From: Nocardia sp. BMG51109
GTDB taxonomy: Bacteria > Actinomycetota > Actinomycetes > Mycobacteriales > Mycobacteriaceae
Direction of reading: 5' to 3'
Assembly (NCBI RefSeq): GCF_000526215.1
Contig: NZ_JAFQ01000004.1
Coordinates: forward strand, 7,006,001-7,070,000
DNA length: 64,000 bases
Shown here one piece after another: positions 1 to 9,931 of the stretch. The notes beneath the pieces were generated by a model. The model did not search any database. It saw only the letters and a list, made by a program, of their open reading frames with translations, and was not told the DNA's origin. Position numbers and translations under genes: made by a program. Numbering within the stretch: position 1 is the stretch's first letter; each line of letters opens with the position of its first letter.

Positions 1-3000
1 GCCCCACGCTCCCCAAGCGATGGAGGTCGCAGTCTTCCCGATCGATCGGCGGTGACCGGCCAGTGCGTCCAGCGCGGCGTTGGCGGCAGCGTAAGCACCG
101 TGGCCGCTGCTGCCCCAGACCCCCGAGTTGGAGGAGAATAGGACGAACGCGTCGAGCCGATACTCGTCGAGCAGGTCGTGCAGATGCAGTGCACCGGCGA
201 CCTTGGCGCGGGTCACCTCCGCGAATTCGCAGACGGTGAGGTCACGGATCGGGTGGTCGGGGGCGATGCCCGCGGCGTGCACGACGGTGGTGACACGGTC
301 ACCGGCCCGCCGCAGCTCGGTCAGCAGGGCGGCGACATCGGTGCGGTCGGCGACATCGCAGTCGGCAAAGGTGACGCGCGCCCCGGCCGCTTCGAGTTCG
401 GCGCGCAGCGTCGTGGCGCCGGAAGTCGTGCTGGCACTGCGGCTGACCAGCACGAGGTGCTCCGCTCCGCGCGTCGCCATCCACTGGGCGACACGGCGTC
501 CCAGACTGCCGGTACCGCCGGTGATCAGCACCGTGCCGTGGGCACGCCAGCTGCCCGCATCACCGTGGGGATGCGCGTGGACGAGGCGTCGCCCGTACGG
601 TCCGGCGTTGCGCACAGCGATCTCGTCCTCGCCGCTGTCGCCGTCGATGACGGCTGCCAGGTGAGCGGTGACGGGCTCGCACGATGTCTCGGGCAGATCG
701 ATCATGCCTCCCCACACGTCGGGGTGTTCGAGCCCGACGACTCGCCCGGCGCCCCACAGCTGGGCCTGCCGCCAATCCCGTAGTGCGCCATCGGTATCGA
801 ACGCTGCCTGGGTCACCGCCCACACTCGCAGCGGACGTTGCGAGTCCAGCACCGCTTGCGTCAACACCACGGTGGCCAGTGCACCGAGGGCGGTGGCGGG
901 CTCCTCGAGCGGCTGGTCGTCGAGGGCGAGCAGGGACACCACACCGTCGACACCGTCGTACATGCCCAACTGCTTGGCCCACAGCGTGCGGTCCGGTGCT
1001 GTGGTGTCGAAGTCCGCGATGCGTGCGGGGCTGTCGGCTGTTCCCAGCGCCGCAGCGACCTGCGCGGCGAGGACGCGGGCTCGATCGCTACCGGTCGGCA
1101 CGGCCACCAGCCACTTCCCGCGCACCGGGCGGTGCAGAGTGGTCGGCAGCGCGCGCCAGGTGATCCGGTATCGCCATCGGTCGATTACCGCATTCCGGTG
1201 GCGACGATGACGCCACGCCGCCAGTGCCGGAATCAGTTCCCGCAGCGGGGTGTCCGCGTCGACTCCGAGGTCGCCGGCGAGGGCGTCGATGTCACCGCGG
1301 TCCACTCGGTCCCAGAAGGCTGCGTCCGTGCCGGAGCCGCCCGGCGTTGCCGGCGCGGCGACGGCTGCGCCGGAGTTGGACGCCAACCAGAACCGACGAT
1401 GCTGAAACGCGTACGGCGGCAACGCAATCAGTCGCCCTGCAGGCAGTATCCGCGTCCAGTCCACGTCCACCCCCCGCACGTACGCCTCCGCCGCGCAGCG
1501 CACGAGCCGATCCATGCCGCCATCGTCACGACGTAGCGAACCCACCGCCACAACGGGCTCGTCCGCGACGGACTCGGTGTGGGTGGATGCGGTGGTGGAC
1601 TGCACGATGTCATGCACCGCGGGCAGCAGCACCGGATGCGCACCGACCTCGATGAATGCTCGATACCCCGCACGCACGAGGACCTCGACGGTGTCGGCGA
1701 ACAGGACCGGCTGCCGCAAGTTGCGATACCAATACCGCGCGTCGAGGTGCCGGGTGTCCATCACATCACCGGTGAGCGTGGAGTAGAACGGGATTTCACT
1801 GTCTCGGGGGCCGAGGTCGGCCAGCTCGGTCCGCAATTTGTTCTCGGCCCGCTCGACCTGCGGTGAGTGCGAGGCGTAGTCCACCGGGATCCACCGGGCA
1901 TGCGCTCCGCGACGCTCACAGGTCTGGAACACTTCCTGCAGGCCCGCGACCGGTCCAGCGATCACGGTGGCGGACGGCCCGTTGACCGCCGCCACGTCCA
2001 CGTTGTCCCGGTCCGCAACCAGCGCCTGCGCCTCCGCACACGACACCGCCAGTGCCAGCATCGATCCTTCACCGCACAGTGCCCGCACCGCCCGCGACCG
2101 CACTGCCACCACCCGCGCCGCGTCGGACAGGGTCAGACCGCCCGCGATATACGCTGCGGCGATCTCGCCCTGCGAATGCCCGACCACCGCGGCCACCGGC
2201 ACACCCCAGGACTGCCACACTCGGGCCACGCCCACCATGACCGCGAACAGCACCGGTTGCACCACGTCCACCCGATCGACCACGCCGCCGCCGACCAGCG
2301 TCGTCGTCGGCATCGGCTCGCGTCCGAGCACCATGTCTGTGACCGAGAATTCGACGAGCGGATCCAGTTCCCGCGCGCACGCGGTCACCGTGTCACGGAA
2401 GACCGCACTCGACTCCCACAGCGCACGGCCCATGCCCGGCCACTGCGTGCCCTGGCCCGGGAACACCAGCACCACACCACGTTCCGCGCCGGGCACCACC
2501 GACCCGGACACCACATCCTCCGCGTCACCGCCGTCGCCCGCACCGGACACTGTGTCCAACCCAGCCAGCAGCGCGTCGAGGTCGCGGCCGATCACCACCG
2601 CCCGGTGCTCCAGCCGCGACCGCTGCGCCAGCGACACCGCGACATCGGCCGCGACCTCGCCCGCACCTGGTGTCGGAGCCTGCGGCAATTCCCGCACGTG
2701 CCGCGCCAGCCCGGCCGCCTGCACGCACAACGCCGCCCGCGTCCGGCCCGATACCGTCCACACGACGACATCGTCTACTGCGCCCGCATACACCCGCTCA
2801 CCTCGCCCGTCCGTAGCGGCCGACCGGGCATGTGCGCGAAACCCTTCGGCGCCAATGGGATCCGGCGCCTCCAGAACGACATGTGCGTTGGTTCCACTGA
2901 CGCCGAAGGACGACACCCCGGCCCGGCGCGGACGACCCTCGACATCCCACTGCCGTGCCGCCGACAGGACCGCCATCCCACTGCTGTCCCAGTCCACGCG

Positions 3001-4194
3001 CGTAGTCGGCTCCTCGGCATGCAGGGTCCGTGGCAAGGTCGCGTGCCGCATCGCCATCACCATCTTGATGATTCCCCCGACACCCGCGGCAGCCTGGGTG
3101 TGCCCGATATTCGACTTCAACGACCCCAGCCACAACGGCCGCCGCCGACTGTGTGCTCGGCCGTAGGTAGCCGCGAGGGCGTGCGCCTCGATCGGATCAC
3201 CCAGCCGCGTCCCCGTCCCGTGCGCCTCCACGACGTCCACGTCCTCCGGCTGCAGCCGAGCCTGCGCCAGCGCCGCCCGGATCACCTGCTCCTGCGCCGG
3301 GCCGCTCGGCGCAGTCAACCGTTTACTCGCCCCGTCCTGGTTCACCGCGCTGCCCCGCAGCAACGCCAGCACTCGCCGCCGGTCGCGCCGGGCATCCGAC
3401 AATCGCTGCACCAGCAGCACGCCCACGCCCTCGGCGAAACCGGTACCGTCCGCACCGGCCCCGAATGCCTTGCACCGACCGTCCGGCGCCAGGCCACGAG
3501 TCCGCGCGAACTCGATCAGCGGGCCCGGCCGACACAGGATCGTCACCCCGCCGGCCAGCGCCATCGAGCACTCACCCGCACGCAGCGACTGCGCAGCCAG
3601 ATGCAACGCCACCAGCGACGACGAACACGCCGTATCCACCGAGATCGCCGGCCCGGCCAAACCCAGGCAATACGCCACCCGCCCCGCCGCCACACTCGTG
3701 ATGTTGCCCGTCACGATGTGCCCCTCCAGGTCGCCGTAGCCGCCCCCGTACATCGGCAGATATTCCTCGTTGATGATCCCCGCGAACACCCCCACCGGCT
3801 CGCCCCGCAACGACAACGGATCGATACCGGCATACTCGACCGCGTCCCACGACGTCTCCAGAAACAGCCGATGCTGGGGATCCATCGCCAACGCCTCCCG
3901 CGGCGAGATCCCGAAGAAATCCGCGTCGAATCCAGCGACATCGTCGACAAAGCCGCCGAACCGCGCATACGTCTTGCCCGCAGCCCCCGGATCCGGGTCG
4001 TACAGGCCCTCCACATCCCACCCCCGATCCACCGGCAAACCACTGATCACATCACCACCGGCAGCCACCACCTCCCACAACTGCTCCGGGGACGTCACAC
4101 CCCCAGGAAACCGGCACGCCATACCCACGATCGCGATCGGCTCCACCTCTCCCACCCGCGACCGCCGCCCCGACCTTCGCTCAGCCCCAGCCAT
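1..4194 (-). CDS. Type I modular polyketide synthase, KS-AT-KR (C-terminus beyond window)
   Basis: The frame is open from an ATG at 4194 to the window edge (1398 codons); the ACP and any later modules lie outside. A ketosynthase spans about residues 18-445, with active Cys190 in DTACSSS plus EAHGTGT and SNIGHTQ motifs, so it is a condensing KS. An acyltransferase at about 560-860 has GHSQGE (Ser674) and YASH (773-776), the signature of methylmalonyl-CoA selection. After the [12 protein letters not shown] linker comes a ketoreductase: ITGGTGSLG near 1222, SSNS, and catalytic Tyr1368 in GAYAAAN. It has Trp eight residues before the Tyr, no LDD motif and His three before the Tyr, which predicts an A-type (A2) KR. 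There is no DH or ER. Only about 18 residues precede the KS, so no usual docking helix is visible. GAGAGGA lies six bases before the start. The product is unknown. Confidence 0.93.
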   Translation of the reverse strand, partial: MAGAERRSGRRSRVGEVEPIAIVGMACRFPGGVTSPEQLWEVVAAGGDVISGLPVDRGWDVEGLYDPDPGAAGKTYARFGGFVDDVAGFDADFFGISPREALAMDPQHRLFLETSWDAVEYAGIDPLSLRGEPVGVFAGIINEEYLPMYGGGYGDLEGHIVTGNITSVAAGRVAYCLGLAGPAISVDTACSSSLVALHLAAQSLRAGECSMALAGGVTILCRPGPLIEFARTRGLAPDGRCKAFGAGADGTGFAEGVGVLLVQRLSDARRDRRRVLALLRGSAVNQDGASKRLTAPSGPAQEQVIRAALAQARLQPEDVDVVEAHGTGTRLGDPIEAHALAATYGRAHSRRRPLWLGSLKSNIGHTQAAAGVGGIIKMVMAMRHATLPRTLHAEEPTTRVDWDSSGMAVLSAARQWDVEGRPRRAGVSSFGVSGTNAHVVLEAPDPIGAEGFRAHARSAATDGRGERVYAGAVDDVVVWTVSGRTRAALCVQAAGLARHVRELPQAPTPGAGEVAADVAVSLAQRSRLEHRAVVIGRDLDALLAGLDTVSGAGDGGDAEDVVSGSVVPGAERGVVLVFPGQGTQWPGMGRALWESSAVFRDTVTACARELDPLVEFSVTDMVLGREPMPTTTLVGGGVVDRVDVVQPVLFAVMVGVARVWQSWGVPVAAVVGHSQGEIAAAYIAGGLTLSDAARVVAVRSRAVRALCGEGSMLALAVSCAEAQALVADRDNVDVAAVNGPSATVIAGPVAGLQEVFQTCERRGAHARWIPVDYASHSPQVERAENKLRTELADLGPRDSEIPFYSTLTGDVMDTRHLDARYWYRNLRQPVLFADTVEVLVRAGYRAFIEVGAHPVLLPAVHDIVQSTTASTHTESVADEPVVAVGSLRRDDGGMDRLVRCAAEAYVRGVDVDWTRILPAGRLIALPPYAFQHRRFWLASNSGAAVAAPATPGGSGTDAAFWDRVDRGDIDALAGDLGVDADTPLRELIPALAAWRHRRHRNAVIDRWRYRITWRALPTTLHRPVRGKWLVAVPTGSDRARVLAAQVAAALGTADSPARIADFDTTAPDRTLWAKQLGMYDGVDGVVSLLALDDQPLEEPATALGALATVVLTQAVLDSQRPLRVWAVTQAAFDTDGALRDWRQAQLWGAGRVVGLEHPDVWGGMIDLPETSCEPVTAHLAAVIDGDSGEDEIAVRNAGPYGRRLVHAHPHGDAGSWRAHGTVLITGGTGSLGRRVAQWMATRGAEHLVLVSRSASTTSGATTLRAELEAAGARVTFADCDVADRTDVAALLTELRRAGDRVTTVVHAAGIAPDHPIRDLTVCEFAEVTRAKVAGALHLHDLLDEYRLDAFVLFSSNSGVWGSSGHGAYAAANAALDALAGHRRSIGKTATSIAWGAWG

Positions 4195-4679
4195 CACAAT
4201 TCCTCTCGAACCACACACGCCGACAGAAACCAGACAGAGATACAGCCCCGGCGCCACCGCGAACGTCGACAACCACCGCCCGGCCACGACAAACCCTTAA
4301 CCGGCAAGCCAGAGCCCCGAACCCCACGAACAGAACAACCGCGACAAAATTACCTATCGGCACGAGCAGCAATCCGGATTTCCAATCGAGTCGGCGGTTC
4401 GACCCGACCACCGACGACCGGTCCGCTAGCGAATCAGTACGTGCCGGTCACGTCTATCGCGATCCTCAGATTGGGTACATACCCACGATGACCAGGCGTT
4501 TCCCGGTTGCCCATGTTTTGCGTGTCCTGCCGAGGGCACTTACCTGCGACACGGCCCAAATTTTCCGGGTGACCCCGCGTGATCTTCCGTGCCCCAGACG
4601 GCGAGGATGAGCACGGTCATGGGCCGGACGGTACGGCCAGCGGGTGCACTTCGCCGTTGGCAACGCCACTTCCTGGCTA
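4195..4679. other. Gene-free gap upstream of the PKS
   Basis: I see no convincing gene here. The stretch lies upstream of the leftward PKS and at the 3' end of the leftward HEPN gene. Base composition drops towards its right side. It contains the perfect inverted repeat listed at 4472-4485. Confidence 0.5.
4472..4485. promoter_or_regulatory. Perfect palindrome, candidate operator for the PKS
   Basis: TGGGTACATACCCA is a perfect inverted repeat with 6-base arms and a 2-base centre, about 280 bases upstream of the PKS start. Its size and symmetry fit a dimeric repressor site such as a TetR-family operator. No regulator gene is in view, so the assignment is inference. Confidence 0.35.
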
Positions 4680-5528
4680 TCAGAGTGCCTGCTGGTAGAG
4701 GCCTTCCCGCGGCCGAGCATGTTGCACGACGTCGATGGCTACCTCGACGGCTGTCCGAGCATCAACCCGATTGGGTTCGTGGCCAGCGTGCGCAGCGAGG
4801 TTGCGGATCCGGGCGAGCTTGTTCTCGATGCTATTGCGAGAAGCAGTGGCGTCCCTGCCTCCCATCGTGCGTACCAACTTGGCAACGTCAGCGACCCCGG
4901 TGCACCTCGTCAACAATTCTTCTATGACCGTCGCATCGGTCCCAGCCATGAGCAGGTGTGCCTGATTTGCAAGCGCGATCTCAGCGGCGGTGCAAGCATC
5001 TATGACGGCTCGGCGGTGCTGTCCACCATGGAGCCAGGATTCTGCATCGCGAAGGTACTGCCACTCCGGGGGCAGCACGGCTCCTGCTCCAGCGAGCTCG
5101 AAGCACCGGGCCAAATCGGAAGAGTCCGGTACCTGGATTAGCTTTGGCCATGGCATGACGGCCTTGCCCGGCGAATTGACCGGCCGTACCGTGCCGTCTT
5201 CATGTCGGGTGCTGGCGAGGTACTGGCGGCCAAGGAAGCGGGTCTCTTGGTTGCCGTGCCCGAGTAGATTCAGTCCGGTATAGGTATCGAGCCAGCTCGA
5301 TAGCCGTTCCCACCACGCAAGTATGTCGTCGTCGATTGCGGCGCAGGTTTCCGATATGTCCTCGTCGGAGCCGACGGCCTCGAACCAATAGTGTATATCG
5401 CGGATCTGCGCGCTCTGCGCCGTGCCTCCGACCGAGTAGGTGACCATTCCCCAGTCGATTGGCTCGGAATCGTGCGGTGTGTCCGGATAAACGTAGTGGT
5501 GCTCCGGGCCCCTTAAAGGTGCACCCAC
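4680..5528 (-). CDS. HEPN-motif hypothetical protein
   Basis: A 282-residue protein from a GTG start at 5528. The C-terminal half is helical, and near residue 242 it carries RNLAAH: an Arg-Asn followed four residues later by His, the RX4-6H signature of HEPN ribonuclease domains found in toxins and abortive-infection proteins. The N-terminal half, rich in Trp and acidic residues, is not recognised. The frame stays open for 13 codons upstream of the GTG and those residues look protein-like, so the true start may differ; AAGG sits very close to the GTG. Base composition is clearly lower in GC than its neighbours, suggesting acquisition. It lies between the PKS and a tRNA-fragment att-like site. 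RNase activity is inferred only from the motif. Confidence 0.7.
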   Translation of the reverse strand: MGAPLRGPEHHYVYPDTPHDSEPIDWGMVTYSVGGTAQSAQIRDIHYWFEAVGSDEDISETCAAIDDDILAWWERLSSWLDTYTGLNLLGHGNQETRFLGRQYLASTRHEDGTVRPVNSPGKAVMPWPKLIQVPDSSDLARCFELAGAGAVLPPEWQYLRDAESWLHGGQHRRAVIDACTAAEIALANQAHLLMAGTDATVIEELLTRCTGVADVAKLVRTMGGRDATASRNSIENKLARIRNLAAHAGHEPNRVDARTAVEVAIDVVQHARPREGLYQQAL

Positions 5529-6147
5529 GCCTTGTAATTCGTCGTGAAAGAAGGGGAGGGTGATTGACTAGCCCCGGTGGGCATTCGAAGAATCGGCCTT
5601 CGACGATGCGACGGTTTGTGCTGGCCGAGGCGCTGTTAGAACGCGGCGAGCTGGCCGCAGGTGTGCTCACGCCACCACAATGTCATGTGTGCAGCTCGGG
5701 TGCTTCCCTAACCGGATCAAATCTTGCGGGCGTACCAGGGCGTTGCGGGCACGGATCGGGTCGCGCACTAGTCGCAGGGATCCCGGCAGATCCGTGCTGG
5801 GGGACCTACGACGCATCCCCGCTGAACAGACCCGGTGTGTCAGCGGGGACTGCTCCCCGGCCGTGTAGGTGAAATGGCGGTGGCAGGAAAAGACGGTGGG
5901 GTTGTCTGTTCTCCCGGCGGCAACACCGTTGATGGCAACTTGAAAACTTGAAAAGTAGTACGGCCCAGTGGGCCCGGACTGTCGCCCTGACACCGCCGTC
6001 GCAATATGCCCAAGTACACGGACAGTACACGGTTTGACCAAGAATCAGTGAGTTGCAGTGGGAAATAGAAACTATGCACATCCACGCATAACTGCAGGTA
6101 ACGCTGCGGTTTGGGCATCAACGGGATATATGCCGATAATTTGCTTC
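5529..6147. other. Lower-GC gene-free stretch beside the tRNA fragment
   Basis: No ORF here looks convincing. The stretch has two short direct repeats: ACTTGAAA twice in tandem at 5938-5953, and AGTACACGG twice at 6013-6021 and 6024-6032. Small direct repeats beside an attachment core are typical of integrase arm sites, but no integrase gene is visible. A 20-codon ORF starting with MPKYTD overlaps the second repeat and is probably fortuitous. Confidence 0.4.
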
Positions 6148-6189
6148 TGGGTCAGGTGGTCGCAGGTTCAAATCCTGTCAGCCCGACCA
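6148..6189 (+). other. tRNA 3'-end fragment (probably tRNA-Pro), att-like site
   Basis: The 42 bases match the 3' part of a tRNA: a T-stem GCAGG/CCTGT closing a TTCAAAT loop (6162-6178), the acceptor 3' strand CAGCCCG (6179-6185), discriminator A and an encoded CCA. No 5' half is present upstream. Position 72 is G, implying a C1-G72 pair, which in bacteria is typical of tRNA-Pro. A lone tRNA 3' end followed by terminator-like sequence is what remains at the far junction when an element integrates into a tRNA gene. The native chromosome would then lie to the right and the element to the left. Confidence 0.7.
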
Positions 6190-6195
6190 GGTCAG

Positions 6196-6209
6196 AGGGG
6201 GTTTCCCCT
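6196..6209 (+). terminator. Short hairpin after the tRNA fragment
   Basis: AGGGG and CCCCT arms around a GTTT loop, followed by a pyrimidine run, lie directly downstream of the tRNA 3' end. This fits the original terminator of an intact tRNA gene. The stem is only five base pairs. Confidence 0.35.
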
Positions 6210-6393
6210 TCCTCAGGTCCTGTTCTGTGGATCAATCGTGGACCACAAGCAGGAGCCCGGGTACGCCGAGACTGCCGTGCACAGGCGTCATTATCGGGTG
6301 CGAGGCACTCGATCAGCACCGCGGTAGCCACTGCCATCGACGATGCCCTATCTCAACATCGGCACGCCGCTGTTCGGCACCGACCGATCCCCC

Positions 6394-6444
6394 AACGCTC
6401 GGTGAGCCCGGGGAACGGCGCCGTTGAAATCCTCACCGAGCGTT
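6394..6444. repeat. Nested inverted repeat
   Basis: A perfect 13-base inverted repeat (AACGCTCGGTGAG, 6394-6406, with its complement at 6432-6444) encloses the perfect 12-base palindrome AACGGCGCCGTT at 6414-6425. It would fold into a long stem carrying a second hairpin. There is no T-tract, so a simple terminator is unlikely. A mobile-element end or protein-binding site is possible. Confidence 0.5.
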
Positions 6445-6955
6445 GCGGCTCGGTGCTGCCCTGGATGAGCTGGGGTTTCCCGATTTTGTGGTGGTCACTC
6501 CCCAAAGGACCCTGCTGCCAGCCGATCCGACGGTGAGAGGCGTGATGCTTCATCGAACCATGCTTGCAATTGCTTGTACACAGAGCCGTACGTCGAATCG
6601 GAAAGCTGGGCGGCGAGAGCGATCACCATCTCGACCAATCCGATCACAACCGGCCGCCCACCACCTTCGTCACCCACCACACCGGAGATCCGGTGCGTGC
6701 AGCAGACACCTGACGCCTGCCTACAAGGCCGACCCAGCGCATCCAACCCACCCGAACCAACGACCAGACGCCACTCCAGGACCGGCCGCCGGGCCGCCAC
6801 ACAGACAGCCTCCGGGCCATCACCGCCGGCCCGAGCCCGAATCCCAGGCCGTCTACAGGCCGTCACAGGTCCGTCAGCGACACCAACCAACACCCACCAA
6901 CACCCTGAAACCGCAGGTCACAGGAGAGCGGCTGCGGAGGAGGCGGGGTCGAAAG

Positions 6956-6961
6956 TACAGT
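6956..6961 (+). promoter_or_regulatory. Candidate -10 box for leaderless ku
   Basis: TACAGT fits the TANNNT -10 pattern and sits six bases before the ku ATG, which has no close Shine-Dalgarno sequence. That spacing suggests a leaderless transcript. Confidence 0.4.
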
Positions 6962-6967
6962 AGCCAT

Positions 6968-7906
6968 ATGCGGTCCATCTGGAAGGGCTCCATTGCATTC
7001 GGACTGGTGAACGTCCCGGTGAAGGTGTACACCGCCACCGAGGACCATGACATCAGGTTTCATCAGGTGCATGCCAAGGACGGCGGGCGGATCAAGTACG
7101 ACAGGGTGTGCACGGTGTGCGGCCAGTCGGTGCAGTACGCCGATATCGATAAGGCCTATGAATCGCCGGAGGGGGACAAGGTCATCCTCACCGACGAGGA
7201 TTTCGCGAAGCTGCCGGTGGCCGAGAAACACGAGATTCCGGTGCTGCAGTTCGTGCCCTCCGACCAGATCGATCCGATCCTGTTCGACAAGAGTTATTAC
7301 CTCGAACCGGACTCCACTACGCCGAAGGCGTATGTGCTGCTGGCCAAGACGCTGGAGCAGGCCGAGCGGGTGGCGCTGGTGCATTTCACGCTGCGGCAGA
7401 AGACGCGACTGGCGGCGCTGCGGGTGCACGACGGCGTTCTGCTGCTGCAGACCCTGCTGTGGCCCGACGAGGTGCGCTCGGTCGATTTCGAATCCCTCGA
7501 CGGCGCCCCGGCGCCGCGCGCGCAGGAGATCTCGATGGCGGAGACACTGGTCGACAGCATGTCCGACGATTTCGATCCGGGCCTGTACACAGACGAATAC
7601 CAGATCCAGCTGCAGAAGATGCTCGACGAGGCCATCGAATCCGGCTCGAACAAGGTGGTACGGCCCGAGGAACCGGCGCCCGCCGAAATGGATGCCGAGG
7701 TCGTCGACCTCGTCGCGGCGCTGCAGCGCAGCCTGGAAGCCACCGGTAGCCGCACCGGCACGAAATCCGAATCCGCCGGGAAGTCCGAGAGCAGGAAACC
7801 GGCGAAGAAGGCCGCCGAGAAGGCGGCACCGGCCAAGGCCGCCAAGAAGACGGCGTCCAAGGCGACGAAGAAGGCTACCAAGCAGACCGCGCGCAAAGGC
7901 GCCTGA
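6968..7906 (+). CDS. ku: Non-homologous end-joining protein Ku
   Basis: A 312-residue bacterial Ku, which forms a homodimer that threads onto DNA ends and recruits LigD for non-homologous end joining. The N-terminus MRSIWKGSIAFGLVNVPVK is the family hallmark and fixes the start at 6968, although the frame is open further upstream. The Ku beta-barrel core covers about residues 1-255. The last 60 residues are a lysine/alanine-rich tail (KAAKKTASKATKKATK), a DNA-binding extension as in mycobacterial Ku. No ligD lies in the window; the downstream gene is unrelated. Confidence 0.97.
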   Translation: MRSIWKGSIAFGLVNVPVKVYTATEDHDIRFHQVHAKDGGRIKYDRVCTVCGQSVQYADIDKAYESPEGDKVILTDEDFAKLPVAEKHEIPVLQFVPSDQIDPILFDKSYYLEPDSTTPKAYVLLAKTLEQAERVALVHFTLRQKTRLAALRVHDGVLLLQTLLWPDEVRSVDFESLDGAPAPRAQEISMAETLVDSMSDDFDPGLYTDEYQIQLQKMLDEAIESGSNKVVRPEEPAPAEMDAEVVDLVAALQRSLEATGSRTGTKSESAGKSESRKPAKKAAEKAAPAKAAKKTASKATKKATKQTARKGA

Positions 7907-8167
7907 TCCGGCCGGATCGGTCCGCACACCGGCCGCCGATACCCGAGCCGGCCGGGTCATCGCACCGGCCCGTTCGCGTGACGTCCCGCCCCGCACCCGC
8001 GGCCAACGCCGAGACGGACCGTGAGCGGTCGGACAGGTCCACGCACCCGGCATCGGACGATTCGCGAACCGCGACTGCGACCGCGGTGAACGTGCGGCAC
8101 AGGCGTGCACCGTCGCGTACCGAGCCGGCGACGAAATCTGTCGGTGGCCGACCTTAGGGTGAGCGGC

Positions 8168-8650
8168 ATGACAACGACTGATACCACGATGGCCGCCATC
8201 AACGAGGCGGTAGTCCTTGGGCGGCAGGGCGGTTCGAGCGCCGCGCGGGTCAAGCTGGTGGCCCTGTGGGAGTCGATCGGCGTGGACGGGGATCCACTGC
8301 ACCGCTGCACCTTGGCGCACTATCTCGCCGACCTCTACGATCACGCGGCCGACTCACTGACCTGGGACGTGCGCGCCCTCGACGCCGCCGACACCCTCAC
8401 CGACGAGCGCGCCCGGCAACAGCACGCCTCGCTGAGCGTGCAGGGGTTCTATCCGTCGCTACACCTGAACCTGGCCGACGACTACCGGCGGCTGGGCGCG
8501 TTCGACACCGCGCGACGGCACCTCGACGCCGCCGAGGCGAGGACCGACGTCCTGACCGACGACGGCTACGGCGCGGGCGTGCGCGCCGGCATCGACAACG
8601 TGCGCAACGCCCTGGCCGAAGGATCGACGGAGCGCCTGCCGACACACTGA
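8168..8650 (+). CDS. TPR-like hypothetical protein
   Basis: A 160-residue, mostly helical protein. Helix pairs such as LAHYLADLYD and LNLADDYRRLGAFDTARRHL resemble tetratricopeptide repeats, suggesting a protein-interaction role; no catalytic motif is visible. The ATG at 8168 lies seven bases after TAGGGT (8155-8160), a good -10 box, so translation is probably leaderless and the 21 extra upstream codons are not used. It follows ku in the same direction with a 260-base gap and probably has its own promoter. Confidence 0.75.
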   Translation: MTTTDTTMAAINEAVVLGRQGGSSAARVKLVALWESIGVDGDPLHRCTLAHYLADLYDHAADSLTWDVRALDAADTLTDERARQQHASLSVQGFYPSLHLNLADDYRRLGAFDTARRHLDAAEARTDVLTDDGYGAGVRAGIDNVRNALAEGSTERLPTH

Positions 8651-8929
8651 TCCGGACCGCCGCGGCCGGCACCGTCGGGCTTGCGCTCCCTGAGTCCGTA
8701 CCCAGCCATTCGGGGCCACCCGGCGACGGAGCGGAGAACCCTGCCACCGGCGCAGAACTCTCGCATGCGGGCAGCACCGCCCGCCTTCCGCTCGCGGCAA
8801 CGGTCGGCTCAACCGAAGTTCGCCGTCGACGACGGCAGCACAAATCGCGACCGGCGTCCGCACCTCGTTCACACCGCTTCGGCCGCCGCCGGCCTCCGCG
8901 CGGCTGCCGGGCATTCCGGACCGTTCGCC

Positions 8930-9931
8930 TCATCGCAGCGGCAGGTCCCCCGACCCGATCTGCGTGACCAGATCCCGCTCGATCTCCGGGATCCGGCGGC
9001 CGCCGCCCCTCGGATTGTCGCGGCCGGCGCCGTCCGGATACGCGGCGCCGGCCCGGCCGACACCCCAGCCGAGCGTGCACAGCACCTTCCACCACCGGAA
9101 CCTGTCCGGGTCGAACTGCCCGCCCGCCGTCTCGTAGCCGCGCACGAACGGTTCACGGCCGGCGAAGCCGCCGAATTCGGCGGCCTCGGTACCGAACCGC
9201 CACATCCGCAGGGCGGCCCAGGCGGCGTCGCGCATCGGGTCGCCGAAGCGCCGGGCGCTCTCCCAGTCCAGCACCGCGCGCAGGCCGTCGCCGTCGACGA
9301 TCAGGTTGCCGTTGCGCATATCGTTGTGCAGCAGCGTCTTTCGCTCCGGCGGTGCGGGGACGCCGGCCTCCAGCCAGTGCAGGGCCGTCGCGAAGACCGG
9401 GCGATCGGCCGGTACGGTGCGCACGCCGCGCTCCACCTCGGCCAGTTCGGCCCCGGCCGGATCGTCGTCGATCGCACCGGACAGCCGATCCGGGGCCGCG
9501 GCCGGGTCGACGAGGTGCAGACGTCCCATGGCCTGGCCGAGTTGGTAGGCCACCCGCTCGCCGATGTCTGCCGCGTGCACCAACCGCAGCACCTGGCGCG
9601 GCGCGGTCTCACCGTCCATATGCTCCGATACCACGAACGGGGCGCCGATATATCCGGTGTCCGTACAGACGGCTACCACCGGCGGGACCGGCACACCGTG
9701 CGCGCGGGCCAGTTCCCGCACCGCCGCCTCGACCTCGACCGGCATCCGCTCGACGGCCGGGGGCACAATCGTGGCGACCAGCCGCCGCCAGCCGCGCCGA
9801 CGGCGCAGGTCGAAGACCAGCGTCCGGCGCCGCGCACCGACCGACAGCTGCCGCACATTCGAAACCGTCACCGCACCACCGAATTCCGCCGTCAGAAACC
9901 GGGTGATCCCGGCACAGACATCGGCGTTCAC
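8930..9931 (-). CDS. Aminoglycoside phosphotransferase-like kinase (APH family)
   Basis: A 333-residue protein of the APH/choline-kinase fold. The catalytic segment LLHNDMRNGNLIVDG carries the HxDxxxxN (Brenner) motif, and the metal-binding AVLDWE follows. The family transfers phosphate from ATP to small molecules: aminoglycosides in some members, CoA derivatives or sugars in others. The substrate cannot be told from sequence. The GTG at 9931 is preceded by GGGAGGGGAT, a strong ribosome site. A longer open frame reaches 10114, but its extra residues look non-coding. It stands alone between gene-poor gaps. Confidence 0.85.
   Translation of the reverse strand: MNADVCAGITRFLTAEFGGAVTVSNVRQLSVGARRRTLVFDLRRRRGWRRLVATIVPPAVERMPVEVEAAVRELARAHGVPVPPVVAVCTDTGYIGAPFVVSEHMDGETAPRQVLRLVHAADIGERVAYQLGQAMGRLHLVDPAAAPDRLSGAIDDDPAGAELAEVERGVRTVPADRPVFATALHWLEAGVPAPPERKTLLHNDMRNGNLIVDGDGLRAVLDWESARRFGDPMRDAAWAALRMWRFGTEAAEFGGFAGREPFVRGYETAGGQFDPDRFRWWKVLCTLGWGVGRAGAAYPDGAGRDNPRGGGRRIPEIERDLVTQIGSGDLPLR

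Larger units (their letters stand above)
6210..6967. other. Gene-poor region upstream of ku
   Basis: No intact gene is supported. On the minus strand at about 6495-6680 there is a protein-like stretch (MVIALAAQLSDSTYGS, then KQLQAWFDEAS) that may be a decayed gene I do not recognise. The nested inverted repeat at 6394-6444 is listed separately. Confidence 0.4.

Noticed and set aside
1867..4491. Long plus-strand ORF of 874 codons
   Set aside because: It is antisense to the polyketide synthase, and its arginine/proline/histidine-rich translation has no protein character. The KS and AT motifs are on the minus strand.
6148..6189. Complete tRNA gene
   Set aside because: The acceptor 5' strand, D-arm and anticodon arm are missing upstream, so only the 3' part is present.
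6443..6967. N-terminal extension of Ku by 175 codons
   Set aside because: Ku proteins begin MRSIWKGSI; the upstream residues are low-complexity and unlike the family, and a -10 box lies just before the ATG.
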